Part shown: piece after piece, positions 1 to 11,777 of the stretch
Layout of the letters: each line of letters begins with the position of its first letter
Numbering within the stretch: position 1 is the first letter of the stretch
Assembly (NCBI GenBank): GCA_022432975.1
Contig: CM039513.1
Coordinates: 554,330 to 618,329 of the forward strand
Length of the DNA stretch: 64,000 nt
Source of the DNA: Begonia masoniana
Lineage: Eukaryota; Streptophyta; Magnoliopsida; Cucurbitales; Begoniaceae
Direction of reading: 5' to 3'
Position numbers and translations under genes: made by a program
The notes under the pieces: generated by a model
Told to the model about the DNA's origin: nothing
What the model saw: the letters and a program-made list of their open reading frames with translations, nothing else
The model's database searches: none

Positions 1-289
1 TTCACAAGGAAATGATTAAGGTTCAATTTCTCTACTTACTTTCTTCTTCTTTTTCTTCATATAAACTGACACTTTTTATTTTTTTAAATTATTAGATTAG
101 GGATTAGAATACGGTTTGATCAACAAATATTCTAGATGGGTGGAGAATCAATTTTTCTTTTGCAGAAATTTTGGATGATGGCATTGGTTTTTATGTAGAG
201 CTATCAAACTGTATTTTAAATACAATTTATTGATTCAACTTGGTTGTTAAATTAAATAGCGGTCAATAAAGCAGCAGGGTTAAAAACTT
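1..289. other. AT-rich sequence, no feature seen
   Basis: AT-rich DNA with pyrimidine runs. I see no coding exon, repeat boundary or RNA gene. It could be intron or intergenic DNA of a gene lying to the left of the window. Confidence 0.4.
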
Positions 290-607
290 TTGAGCGAATC
301 ATTTGTATTTTGGTTGCCTACTAGTTTACCAGTAATTTGTTTGCCCCTGCATATTAATATATACTGTTTTTTAGAAGAAAAATGGGGGAGATGGAGTTCT
401 CTAATAGATTGCTTTTGTGGACGGAAAGATCTTGTAATTTTGTATGTGCTACTTCTTTTAATATCTATTTTTTGTTATTACACTGATTTTTATTTTTGGA
501 AGAAAAAACCTCCGGAACAAACTACAGCCGAGGAACTCAACATTAAAGAAATTACAGCAGAGGAATTCAACATTAAAGAAATTGAAAAGATTAAAAACTT
601 GTTGTGA
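290..607 (+). CDS. Short unassigned ORF, possible membrane peptide or last exon
   Basis: An open frame of about 105 codons with no ATG at its left edge (the first codon is TTG), so if real it would be the end of a spliced gene. It has two hydrophobic stretches: residues about 5-27, and about 48-68 (rich in Leu, Ile and Val and followed by a basic WKKK). The tail is charged and contains the near-repeat TAEELNIKEI / TAEEFNIKEI. I recognise no family. There is no clear upstream acceptor and no supporting neighbour, so chance is a real alternative. Confidence 0.2.
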   Translation: MSESFVFWLPTSLPVICLPLHINIYCFLEEKWGRWSSLIDCFCGRKDLVILYVLLLLISIFCYYTDFYFWKKKPPEQTTAEELNIKEITAEEFNIKEIEKIKNLL

Positions 608-706
608 AGACTTGAGAAACCTTCTGGCATGCATGCATTGACTCTTTCAGATAATTAGATGTTTTCTTTTTGCATGAATGCCACATAAATCTTTTGTCTC
701 AACTTT

Positions 707-2105
707 TGGATAATTGACTCCAGTGCAACAAACCATATGACCTCCACATCCCAACTTTTTCATTCCTACAAACCCTGTCCAAGCAGTAGAAAGATTACAG
801 TGGCCAACATAATGTTTGCAACTGTTGATGGTGTTGGAAACATGCATATTACACCTACCCTCATCCTGAAAGATGTTCTCCATGTATCTAAATTATCTGC
901 TAACCTCATTTCCACTCAAAATCTCACCCATGATCTTAAATTTTATGCCATTTTTTCCCTTCTTACTATGTTTTTCAGGATCAGGACTCTAGGAGGAGGA
1001 TTGGACTTGCTAAGGAAAGGAACGACCTTTATCACCTTGAACCTTCCAAAAACAATCCTTCAATATCTCTTCTCAGTTCATCAAATAAAGATGTCATTTG
1101 GCTATATCACCTACGCCTAGGTCATCCTTCATTTCGAGTTTTAAAAGTCATGTTTCCTACTTTATTCTATTGGTATTTGAATTTCAGTGATATTTGTGAA
1201 ATAGCAAAATTCACTCGTGTCTATTTTTCTATTAGCAATAAAAGAAATTCTCATCCCTTTCATTTAATTCACAGTGACATTTGGGATCCTTCTCCAATAT
1301 CAAATGTAACTGGAGCTTGTTGGTTTGTGTCATTGATTGATGATTGCACTCAAGTAACTTGGCTCTTCCTCAAACAAAAATCTGATGTCAGTCAAGTCAT
1401 CTCCTAAACAAACACAAGTTCAGATATCCTTCTATGCAAGTCTTGAAATTCAAAATACGTTTGACTCAAGAGAAATCATGATAAAATATGATCCTCCACC
1501 TATTGACCCAACAAATGACTTGGACATTCCCATTACTCTTAGAAAACATACCCGAGAGTGCACAAAACAACCACTTTATCCACTATCTTATTATGTCTCT
1601 CTTAAACGTTTATCCCCAATGTACAAAAAATTCTTCATAAGTTTGAACACCATTGTCAATCCAAATACCGTTATGAGGCATTGTCAAAAAGAGAATGGAG
1701 GGATGCTATGAAAGAGGAGATGAGTGCATTATAGAAGAATAAGACTTGGGGAGATTGTTGATAAACCAAGAGGAAAAAATATTGTGGATTATAAATAGAT
1801 TTTCACATTGAAATATAAGACTGATGGGGCCTTGAAAGATACAAAGCAAAATTGGTAGCCAAGGGGTATACTCAAACTTATGGAGTTGATTATCAAGAGA
1901 CTTTTGCTCCAGTTGCGAAGATGAACACTCCAAGATATTTGTTGTCCTTGGCTGCCAACTTCAATTGGTCGCTTTGTCAATATGATGTTAAAAATGTTTT
2001 CCTTCATGTTGACTTGAAAGATGAAATATTCATGAATGTTCCACCTGGTTTCGAGGAAAACACAGGTAATAAGGTGTGCAAACTAAAAAAGGCCCTTTAT
2101 GGGTG
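707..2105 (+). mobile_element. Decayed Ty1/copia polyprotein, 5' part (protease, GAG-pre-integrase, start of RT)
   Basis: Copia order can be read across several frames. The aspartic protease region begins at about 707 with WIID followed by DSSATNHMT, where the usual DSGA has become DSSA. Next come the LKDVLHV..LSANLIS block and the GAG-pre-integrase LRLGHPSF block (about 1115-1140). The start of the integrase follows (HSDIWDPSP, then a DDCTQVTW block to about 1400). Most of the integrase core is deleted at about 1405. The text jumps to the linker before RT (IPITLRKHTRECTKQP) and then to RT (VAKGYTQTYGVDYQETFAPV, QYDVKNVFL, KALYG). The frame stops where 2106 begins a foreign insertion. Frameshifts and stops make it a dead relic. 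Confidence 0.85.
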
Positions 2106-3556
2106 ATATGCTTTAGCCCTGCAAATCCAAGAGTATTGCAATCAAAGTAAAGGATTGGTGCTTATTGGCTCAAATCGATAAGCACCCCAATGCAACATGT
2201 ATAACTTTCTCAAATAAGCTCCAAATGATATGAAATTTTAAAGAGAACTTACTTGGTGAATGATGATTAAGCCCTGAATATTACTCGTAAAAATAAGAAG
2301 AAACAAAAAAGACATGCAGAGAAACCCGTGGCCGGTCAGGTAAGCAACCTAGAGTACTTTCAGGTAATGTTACTTTCCAAGGAGAGTGATAACAGCACTT
2401 GGGCAATGGTTACCACTTTTTCTACTATTTTCCAACCTTAGAGGGTTTGGAAAGAAAAAATGTCAATAAGAGCTTACAAGCAACCAAAAGCTTGAGAAAA
2501 TTGAGGCACACTCCACTCGACTAAGACCCGTCGAGACACTTACCTTGGAGACCAATTGCTCCTTTGGTCCTTAAGGAAAACGAGCCAATTTTACTGAATA
2601 CAATGTTCTCAAAATGAGGATTAAATATGACCTAGGGTGATGTAGGGTTTCGGCTTGAAAATAAAAGGTAGCTTGGCGATGGTTAATCTCGGCCATGCGC
2701 ACGCACATTCCTCCATTCTTCAGTCGTCAAGATGAGATCCTTGTAAGGCAACTTATCTTGAGTCCATGTGGGGATGATGAGTTGTGGAAATTCAATTTGT
2801 AAGATGTATATGCGTGCTCATCTTCAAATGTGGACCGGGTCTTCAAATGGGCGCATCCGTTCGGATAGTGTGGGTGTGCTGTCTCCTTTTGATGTGGTCC
2901 GGACCTTCTCTTGTGCTCCTTAAATGATTGATGCTTGGTCCATCCAATTTAGAGGGCTTGCATGTGCGTGCTCCTTTAATTCGATGGGAGTTGAGCCTTC
3001 CTTTGTGCGCCCCTTCCATGATTGTGGTTCGGTTATGTTGTCAAGCCGCGCACGCTCTCTATGTCTTAAATGCCTTAGGCCTTAACCACCCAAACTAACC
3101 TAAATGCCTATTATGCATACATGTAATTAAAAGGCTAATGTTTTGCCAAAAATAACAAGAGGACCAATGTTTGCCAAAAAATAATAAAAAATAAATTGGT
3201 TACATCAATTTGTCTTTGGGAAGACAAATTTCCTCTTGAAGTGATTCGGCACTTAAATCTCAAGTAAGCACATGCGTGTATTTGTTCATGTTCTGAGAAT
3301 CTGGATTTCATTCTAAGTCATTGAAGAGCTCCTCCCCTTTAATTGTCTTTAAGGAAGACAAATTTCCCCTTCAATGTGCGATGATCCTGAACGTGCTATT
3401 CGAGAGAGGGCATAGATAGGTTTATTCTCATATTGAAAATTCAACTCCAAGCTATTCATAAGGTCTTTACCTGCAAAACTCACAAACTGGTTAGATGAAA
3501 GATTGGTTAAGATACATATCTTGGCTTGTGAATGCTGGATAAGGTTCCTAGGCACA
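2106..3556. mobile_element. LTR-like insertion splitting the copia relic
   Basis: RT stops after KALYG at 2105 and resumes at about 3557 with KQSPRAWFGRF, so about 1.45 kb has been inserted. The block starts TGATATGC and ends CACATCA, roughly inverted ends, and has no coding content. Its right part (about 3190-3556) shares a recognisable block with 34430-34715, the LTR of the gypsy element ending there, and with 48640-48945. Shared words are ACAAATTTCC, a run near CACATGC and TCTTTACCTGCAAAA. I could not find a matching target-site duplication, so rearrangement or a small deletion at the junction is possible. Confidence 0.6.
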
Positions 3557-4480
3557 TCAAAACAATCTCCGAGAGCATGGTTTGGGAGATTCACAAAACT
3601 TATAAAGGAGTTCGGATACAAACAAAGTCAAGTAGACCACACTCTCTTTACTAAGAATTCAGCTATAGGGGGAGGAACTGCTTTATTAGTTTGTGGATGA
3701 CATTATAGTGACTGGAAATGGTAAAGGAGAGAAACTTGAATTGAAGCAGAAATTAGTCAAGGAGTTTGAGATCAAAGAACTGGGAAACTAAACTATTTTC
3801 TCGCTATTGAGGTTGCCTATTCTTAAACAATTAAATTTTATATCTCAACAAAAGTATGTGATTGACTTGTTGACAGAGACCAAAAATATTGGGTGTAAAC
3901 CAGTTTCTACCTTAATGGATCCAAATAAAAAATTAAGAGAAGCTAAAGAAACAGTTGTTGACAAAAGAATGTACCAACGGTTGGTGGGAAAACTTGTTTA
4001 TCTTGCTCATACTCAGCCAGACATTGCATACTCAGATGCTGACTATGCAGGATCTTTAGTGAATAAAAGGTCAACTACGGGATATTGTGTCTTTCTCGGA
4101 GGCAACCTCGTATCATGGAGGAGCAAGAAACAAGATGTAGTGACAAGATCATCACCTCGGTTAGAATTCAAAGCTATGGCTTAAGGATTATGTGAACTGC
4201 TTTGGCTAAATATTATCCTGAATGATTTAAAAATTAAATGAGAAGGTCCTATGAAGCTCTACTGCGACAATAAGTTGACTATCAATATTGCTCATAATCC
4301 AATACAGCATGATATCATATTGAAATTGACATACACTTCATCAAAGAAAAATTGGAATAAAGGTTAATATGTATGTCTTGCGTCCCATCAGAATGCCAAC
4401 TAGCCGATAGTCTAACAAATGGACTAAAAGGCACAACAATTCTTTTTATATTTGGTGAACAAGTTGGTGCAAGGCGGATG
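3557..4480 (+). mobile_element. Decayed Ty1/copia polyprotein, 3' part (RT and RNase H)
   Basis: This continues the relic that begins at 707. RT resumes at KQSPRAWFGRF and runs through VDHTLF. The YVDD-type motif appears broken near 3695 (LLVCG in one frame, VDDIIVTGN in another). Then come YFLAIEV and the tail ISQQKYVIDLL..CKPVSTLMDPN. RNase H follows with LVGKLVYLAHTQPDIAYS, but it jumps directly to DADYAGS, so the usual 70-80 residue segment between them is deleted (about 4035). STTGYCVFLGG, SWRSKKQD and LYCDNKLTI remain, and the typical end ADSLTNGLKG is near 4410. It resembles the polyprotein at 58497-59903. Confidence 0.85.
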
Positions 4481-5301
4481 AACTCTTTAACAATTATTAT
4501 TCTTCTTATTATTTATTGTCTTATTAATGTCATTCTCATTTTTCATTTTTTATGTGGTCCTCTTTCAGTTTTCTAGTTTCGTTTTAATTAATTAATGTGT
4601 TTGTTTCTTATGATTTCCTATGTACCCTCTAAATTGTTTTATCAATGTCATTCTCATTTTTTATTTTTTTCTTTGATATGTTATGCTATTAGTATAATAA
4701 ATAAAGTGTCTAGGTACAATACTTATTTAATTGATATTTACGGTTTTAGGAGGTAGAATAGTTCTCTCTTAGAAGAATGGAATTGAATTTTGTTGCATTT
4801 TATTAATTTCAAAATGGACATTTAATCATGCCACCTTTTTGACGAATATCATCTCGTCAAATATCACAAGGTACTAGAACATTCCATCTCTCTAGATGAA
4901 GAGGGAATTTGCAAGACAACTTTTGAGCTGATTTTGATGAAGTCATTTCTCTTGGCTAAAAGAAAAATGTGATTGTTGCTCCGGCAAAACACTATTGCAA
5001 GATGGAGAGTCTTAAAGAGAAGTTGTACAGGCTTATAATGTAGAGTGAAATTGACAAAAACAAGGTATGTGTTCTTATCTCTGTCATTTTTTTGTCATAT
5101 CTTTTGTGAGATATATTTGGTGTAAATGACATGGTTAAATTTTTGCAAAGTATTTTGCAGATTGATAAGGAGGTTTCATATCTTTACTGTCAATGAGCTC
5201 GGGAAGAATTAAAAGTAGTTTCAGTGAAATGAGCATTTGGAGGTGGTGGATTTAGAAATGTATTGGTTTTTAGATGAGCACAACCTCTAATGTGGAAAAA
5301 G

Positions 5302-5304
<3 letters not shown>
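4481..5304. other. Non-coding stretch upstream of the transporter pseudogene
   Basis: AT-rich sequence between the copia relic and the CT microsatellite. The expected first exon of the KUP gene (hydrophilic N-terminus with a start codon) was not found here or nearer to 5654. Short open pieces around 4890-5060 look exon-like but I could not assign them. Confidence 0.35.

Positions 5305-5378
<74 letters not shown>
5305..5378 (+). repeat. (CT)37 microsatellite
   Basis: A perfect CT dinucleotide run of about 74 bp. In plant genes such runs are common near transcription starts and in 5' UTRs. Here it lies about 275 bp upstream of the first recognisable KUP exon. The Ser-Leu open frame across it is an artefact of the repeat. 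Confidence 0.95.
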
Positions 5379-5382
<4 letters not shown>

Positions 5383-5446
5383 ATGTGTTCAGTCAGTTAT
5401 ATCTTTATCTCGGTTTATGTGTTCAGTCAGTTATATCTTCATTAGT
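5379..5446 (+). repeat. 34-bp tandem duplication beside the CT run
   Basis: The segment starting GTTTATGTGTTCAGTCAG occurs twice in direct tandem at a 34-bp period (5379 and about 5413), directly after the microsatellite. It is a simple local duplication. Confidence 0.85.
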
Positions 5447-6421
5447 CTGCTTGTATTTATAGCTGAGCATCTTTTTTTTCGTTAGTAAATTGCATTCCAG
5501 CATTCTAAATATATTGATGTATTGCATTATGTTTGGACATGCAATAGTGAATTTCTCAGTGCTCTAAGTCTTATTATAGGTCTACAAAACTTTTCTGTGC
5601 GTTTTATGTTAGTCATCATTTCCTCTGTTCTGATTTTTTTTCAATTCTTTCAGAAATTTTCTACTTTATTGCTCTTACGGCTTGCATTCCAAAGTCTAGG
5701 AGTTGTATATGGAGATTTGGGCACTTCACCTTTATACGTTTTCTACAATACATTTCCTCATGGAGTCAAAGACACGGAGGACATCATTGGGACTCTTTCA
5801 TTGATTATATACTCACTTACTCTTATCACGCTCCTGAAATATGTTTTTATAGTGTGCAAAGCGAATGACAATGGTCAAGGTAAGCAATTCTAATATTTAG
5901 CTTGTGTAAGAATGTATGCGAAAAAAAAAAATTAATCAAGTGTTGATTCAAGACTTTTTCTGAAATGAATATATTTACAGTTGCAAGTGCAGTCTGTTTG
6001 TTGCATCGGACAAAGATTCATGGTTGTCAAGTTATGTTGTTTGACTTGTAAATGATCATTCTAACCTTATTTGGTTCATGTTTCAAATGTATGTAGAAAG
6101 AATTAAAGAAACAATTTGTAAAAAATAAGTTTTTTAATGAACCTCTAACGATACAGCTTGGCTATCGAATGAAAAATTATTGTTATGAGAACTCAATAAT
6201 TTGCACATGTGGAACTTTTGCTCTTTATTCATTGCTATGTCGACATGCAAAAGTAAAAACCATTCCTAACCAATATCGAACTGATGAGGAGCTGACAACG
6301 TACAGTCGCTCTACTTTTCATGAAAAATCATTTGCTGCAACAACTAAAAAATGGCTGGAGGGACAATCTAGAAAACATTCACTGCATATTGGAGATGGTA
6401 TTCTCACTCCCGCAATATCAG

Positions 6422-8139
6422 GTATTACTTCTTTAGTCCCAAGATCTAATAAGCTCCTATTAGGAATTGATACAATTTGTACTGAAATTGACAATAACAA
6501 ATTATACACTTGCACACAAACACATTTATATTTTTATAAATACGTAAAATACATTACTTTAGCAGTGAATTATTCCTAGAGTTCGTGAGATGACATTTCT
6601 AGTTTAGACTTAACAAGATATTGCTTCTTTTCTATGTAATGTATTTTAAGAGCTTACGTTATTCCCATGATTGAAATTTTACATGATGCATTAACTTTGT
6701 AAGATGACTTGCTTTGTTAATGTAGTCTATGAATTTTAATTAAAAAAAAATCTGTACTTAGTTGTAAATTTTTTACAATAAAGATTCATTTTCATATGTT
6801 ATTATAGAATATTAAGTAAAGATCCTGCACCAATTAATATTCTAGTTCGCAATTGTTCTAATCCTCTTGGTCTCTTTTCCATGCATGTGGACATGGTAGA
6901 GTTAGTCTGAAAGTAGCTGTTGAAGTAAAATATAACTGATTAGAACATTGTAATTTGCGTCGTGGTTTTTAAGAAATAAAATTATGCATGACAGAAATTG
7001 ATTTACATAAGAAATGCTGAGGTTTGTATTACACATTGTATTTGTAATGGTATCTAATGTCGAATACATTTATCTACTTTTTATGGCAGCTGCATTATGT
7101 TTATGAATGTTTAAATGAAGTACAAATGCATTGCATGTAATTTTGAGTACTTTGTACTTTAAAGTGTGTTAGTAGCGAACTGCAAATGATGGATATGTTT
7201 TTGCTATAGCTGCAATGGAAAAAAAAAAAAAACTGGTTTTGATAATAAAGCTTTGACTATAACATAGTTTTCATGAACTTTGCAGATTCTTATTCTTTGA
7301 TTGATTAACTGAAAGGAGATAACTTTTGCATTACGATGCCACACCTTTTTCCTTTTCAATGGATTTTACAATTTTGCTTATTCATATGAAGTTTTTCAAT
7401 GTTGCCAGTATGAAGGGTGAAATACAAACATAGTTATTTCTTATCAAAGATATATTTCAAGTTCCCCTGTCAAAAACATTTGTTGAAAGTGCAAATTCCT
7501 ATTTGGGATGCCACTTCGAGATTATTACATTTCAAGTCTTAAAAGTTTTATAATTTATTTCATATGTTCTAATCTAACTATCCCGCGGCTATACTTCATG
7601 GTGATGCTGACTTTTTTAAAAGAAAAATATTATTTCTCAATAAGTAGTCAGTACAAATCTTCATGTTAAAATTAAAGTTGATTGAAGTATCATTTTACAT
7701 GCATCATTTGAAAAACGATAGATTTTAGATGAATTACTAAAGGTAGGTATTTCAAGTGAAACAAGAAGCATGCCTAAAGGAAATCAACAGATGGCAGCAT
7801 TGTTCTTTGACATTTTGAAGAAATAGTTACACATTTATTGGTAGCTACTTATTTAATGAGGATTACAGGGTAAACTATAATTTTGCCTGGATTTTCAGCC
7901 TCCAAACAAACAAAAAAAGCTTATTATTTTGTTTCATTGAGGAGTTTTTAGTAGTTTCCTATTGTTTGATTTCTTATATAGGAATATACAGTCCTCCATT
8001 GATTGCTTATGTAAGGTCTCAGAAAAAACTTTCTAAAGATCCATGTCTAATATCACTGTATTATTGTTCAAGTGAGCTTCGTTGATTTTTTCTTTTCTTC
8101 ATTTATTTCACTTTGGCTAACCATAATCTATGCTAACAG
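6422..8139 (+). other. Intron of the KUP pseudogene, AT-rich, no insertion recognised
   Basis: This lies between the exon ending [10 protein letters not shown] and the short exon at 8140. It is AT-rich and uniform, with homopolymer runs, and I see no LTR ends, PBS or coding fragment. The acceptor at its right end reads TAACAG followed by TTTTATCTGC. The donor reads TCAG followed by GTATTA. Confidence 0.5.
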
Positions 8140-8942
8140 TTTTATCTGCTGGTGGTGGAATCAAGGTGGACTATCCCAAACTGAACAATGGTACTATCCT
8201 ACTATGCAAAACAAGCATGTCCTTTTGATTTTCCCCTGCTTTTGCTTTATCTATAGTATTTGATTCTTGACCTGAAACATAAATTTTTTCCATTTTCACA
8301 GATGTAGTAGTGGTTGTAGCAGTTATCATTTTAGTCGAACTATTTAGCTTGCAACACTATGGCACAGATAAAGTTGGGTGGCTCTTTGCTCCAATTGTGC
8401 TGCTTTGGTTTCTTCTAATTGGAGGTATTGGCGCATATAATGTCTGAAAATACGATACCACAGTTCTAAGAGCATTTTCACTCGTATTTCTATACCGCTA
8501 TTTCAAAAGAAGAGGAAGGGATGGTTGGACTTCTCTTGGAGGTGTTATGCTGAGCATAACAGGTAAAGTTTCTAGTTTTTTGTTTTTCTTCTCTTACTTC
8601 ATTGTGATGCTCATTTACGATTAAAGAACAAAAAATTTCACTTCGCACGAGTAGTAGTAAATTACTTCAGGCACTGAGGCACTTTTTGTTGACCTGGCTC
8701 ACTTTCCAGTTTCAGCTATACAAATTGTATTTACTGTAGTAGTGTTTCCTTGTCTGCTTTCTGCTTATTCTGGACAAACTGCCTATCTTATGAAGCATAA
8801 AGAGCATGTTCAGGATGCCTTTTATCGGTCTATTCCAGGTTTGTTTGTCTCTCTTAAATCAATATTTTGATAATTACTGTTTACGCTATGCATATTGTAA
8901 CAAGTATTTAAATGGTTCATTTATATATGTTGGTTCGAGTAT

Positions 8943-10567
8943 GATAGGAATCCAAATCAGAACAATTAACACTTATACTATTCAAAACAACATAGAATTA
9001 CAAATGCCTTGAAACTTCAAAATTTCAAGCAATCTCCCCTTAAACTGAGAACGGGGTTACAAATAAAAAACCCAACCCAAATAGTGGGTATCCAATTTCC
9101 AGTTCTAACTATATTCTCCAACTGCTCCTCCCACTCGCATTTCGCAATGGCCATCGACCAAACTGGAATCCTCATTTGTTATCTTCCTCTGCACTATTTT
9201 CTTAACAACTTTTTCAGCTTCCTCAATCGGAATCACAGCCGCCTCCTCTTCGACTATGACTGCATTTTTTCTTATTTCCTCTTTTGTTCAAATTTTTGAA
9301 CATTTTTCTGTCGTCTTCCTTATCGTTGCTATTATTGCAGTAGGGTTTCTGGAATCCTTTTCTGGAGGATACTTTCTTCCTGCTCACCTTAAGGATACTT
9401 TTTTTCCTCATCACCTTTCAGAACGTCAATTGCATCATTTGCCACTATACCCACTTACTCTCCCAAACCAAAAATTTTGCTTCTTTCCACTTCTAAGTCA
9501 GCATCTTTAGTTAATTTGTCTTTCTCATGTTTCTCTGTCTCTCTCTTCCATCTCTAGTGTACTTTCATCAACTCTAATCCTAAATTTATCCTCACTAACT
9601 CGTTGAATAATCATCCCACCGTCAGAGTTTCCACAACATTGACAATCTTTGCATTCTTCGTCAAATTTTTTTCACATATAGATATACATCATGAAGTTGT
9701 CTCTAACATCTTTCGATCCTCCTCTTTCCTGAATGTTTGCTTGACTGCGATTTTGGTTTCTTCCCTTACGTTCTTTTGTTTAAGTTTCCATTCCACCATT
9801 CTTCTCCCCTCAATTTTCTATCTTCTCTAATTATTGTTTTCATTTTCTTTTGTTGACGGTAGTCTCATCTACTCCATTTTTAACATTTTAGCAGTATTTT
9901 GATATGTAATACTCAACATTTTTTTCTCGCCACCATATTTACAATCTATCATATTTGATTCCGTTCTTAGAATGGCATAATCGATCCCACAACATACTAC
10001 TCCATTCTCTCCATGAATAGAAAAGTGCGCGACTCTTCCATTGATACCAATTCAGGGCAAAACCTTCAAAACAATATATCACCATCTCTACTTTCTCTTC
10101 ATCGACAATATGTAAATGCTAAAATATCTCAATCCTAGAAATCCATCTCTCTGGATCTTGACTCAAAAAAGTAGGAACTTTGAATCTCTCTTCACCACAT
10201 TAGAAAAAAAAATTATCCATCGTTCCCCTTAGGATTCGATGCTCTGATACCAATTGATAAGAATTCGAATGACAACAATCAACACTTATATTATTCGAAA
10301 CAACATAGAACTACAAATGTCTTGGAACTTCGCGACTCCAAGAAATCTCCCCCTAGACTGTTCGATTTAGAATTTCCCCTATTACACGTTACATTTTATA
10401 CCCCTCTTTTCTATTCGTATGTCCTATTTATATTACTCAATTACAAGTATTTTACTAATTTCCTTTAACTTCAACTAACTCCTTGTAACTTCCTCCCGTA
10501 ACTTCTTCCCATAACTTCCACCAAATCGTATTAACTTCTTATCTATTAACTTCTTAACTTTTTGTTA
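8943..10567 (-). mobile_element. LTR-retrotransposon derivative in a KUP intron, with gag remnant
   Basis: Ends are related direct repeats. The segment from 8943 (TGATAGGAATCC) and the segment from 10255 (TGATAAGAATTC) align for about 100 bp. The 5-bp duplication GAGTA flanks the element at 8938-8942 and 10568-10572. Immediately left of the right LTR (10255-10567, 313 bp), the sequence GCTCTGATACCAATT is a minus-strand primer-binding site of the tRNA-Met type. Minus-strand coding remains at 10011-10187 belong to a gypsy-type gag. No RT is visible, so it is non-autonomous or deleted. The left LTR is divergent beyond about 9045. Confidence 0.75.
10011..10187 (-). pseudogene. Gypsy-type Gag fragment
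   Basis: Read on the minus strand, this gives RFKVPTFLSQDPERWISRIE, then a stop, HLHIVDEEKVEMVIYCFEG and FALNWYQWKSRAL. The DPE.W..R pattern followed by EG.AL.WYQW is the typical core of Ty3/gypsy retrotransposon Gag. The in-frame TAG at 10119-10121 sits where Gln (CAG) is expected. This explains the identity of the intronic element. About 59 codons are readable. Confidence 0.75.
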
Positions 10568-11777
10568 GAGTATGAGAGAAAAAATACACGATAAGAAGAT
10601 GAAGCTAATTTGGAAATTAAGAGTTCTAGTTATTTTTTAGACTACTTAACTTCATTGAAATAAAATTTTTTTTTTAGAATAGTTAGCTATGGAATAAGAT
10701 TAACCTCCTTATTGTTAAGTGAACTTGTATTTTCAAGTATTTTAGAAATTAACATTTTTAATATAGTTATTTCTGATCTCAGGGACATTGTGTTTCATTA
10801 TATGTTTCTTGTTTGAGTGGAGTTCTCTCTCCCCACTTCTTATACCTTTTCGTTTTTAATATGAAGTTTCTTGTAGAAAACGAATATAGTTGGTTCGAGT
10901 TTATACACATCATTTCCTTTCACATGACTGAGTAATTAAAGTCAGTGGCAGTGGTGAATGATATATGTATCTTACAGTTTTCTCAGTTTAAATTTTCGCA
11001 TGATAACTTTACGAAATCATAAATTGTTGATTGCATGAATGGCATGTGGATGCAACATTTCTGTTACTAGCGTTTCTTATGAGATGATTGCTATTTGTAG
11101 ATATTATATATTGGCTTGTATTTGTTGTTGCAATTGCTGCCGCTATAGTCGCCAGTCAGGCTACTATATCCGCAACTTTTTCGATAATCAAACAGGCTCT
11201 TGCCCATGGTTGTTTTCCACACTTCAAAGAAGTTTCTCGGGCAAATATACATTCCAGATATTAATTGGTTTCTCATGATTCTATGTATTGCCGACAAAGC
11301 TGGATTAAAAAATAAAAATCAAATAGGAAATGTTTATGGTAAGTTAATCATTCATCGATATTATTATTACTTTCAATTCACGTGTATTTTTAAACTCTCG
11401 TACAAAGCCTTTGTCTTCGATTGCATGTTTATTTAAAGAATGATTGAGACAGTATGTAAATTAATGATCTTACGTTGGTTCTGAATTTTAAGAATTCTTA
11501 TTATTTGAACATGATTGTGTAAAGTTTATGATAATATTTCAATCCTTTTTCTTCTCTTCTTGTCAGGGACAGCTGTCATGATCGTGATGCTTGTGACCAC
11601 ATTGCTCATGATTCTAATCATGATATTAGTGTGGCGATGCCATTGGATTCTCATCTTGATCTTCACCGTCTTCTCACTCATCTTAGAGGGCAGTTACTTC
11701 TCTGTTGTGCTCTTCAAGGTCAATCAAGGCGGATGGGTTCCTCTCGTGATTGCGACTGCTTTTCTTATCATCATGTG

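Noticed and set aside
5274..5462. 62-aa ORF with Ser-Leu repeats
   Set aside because: Translation of the CT microsatellite and the duplicated segment.
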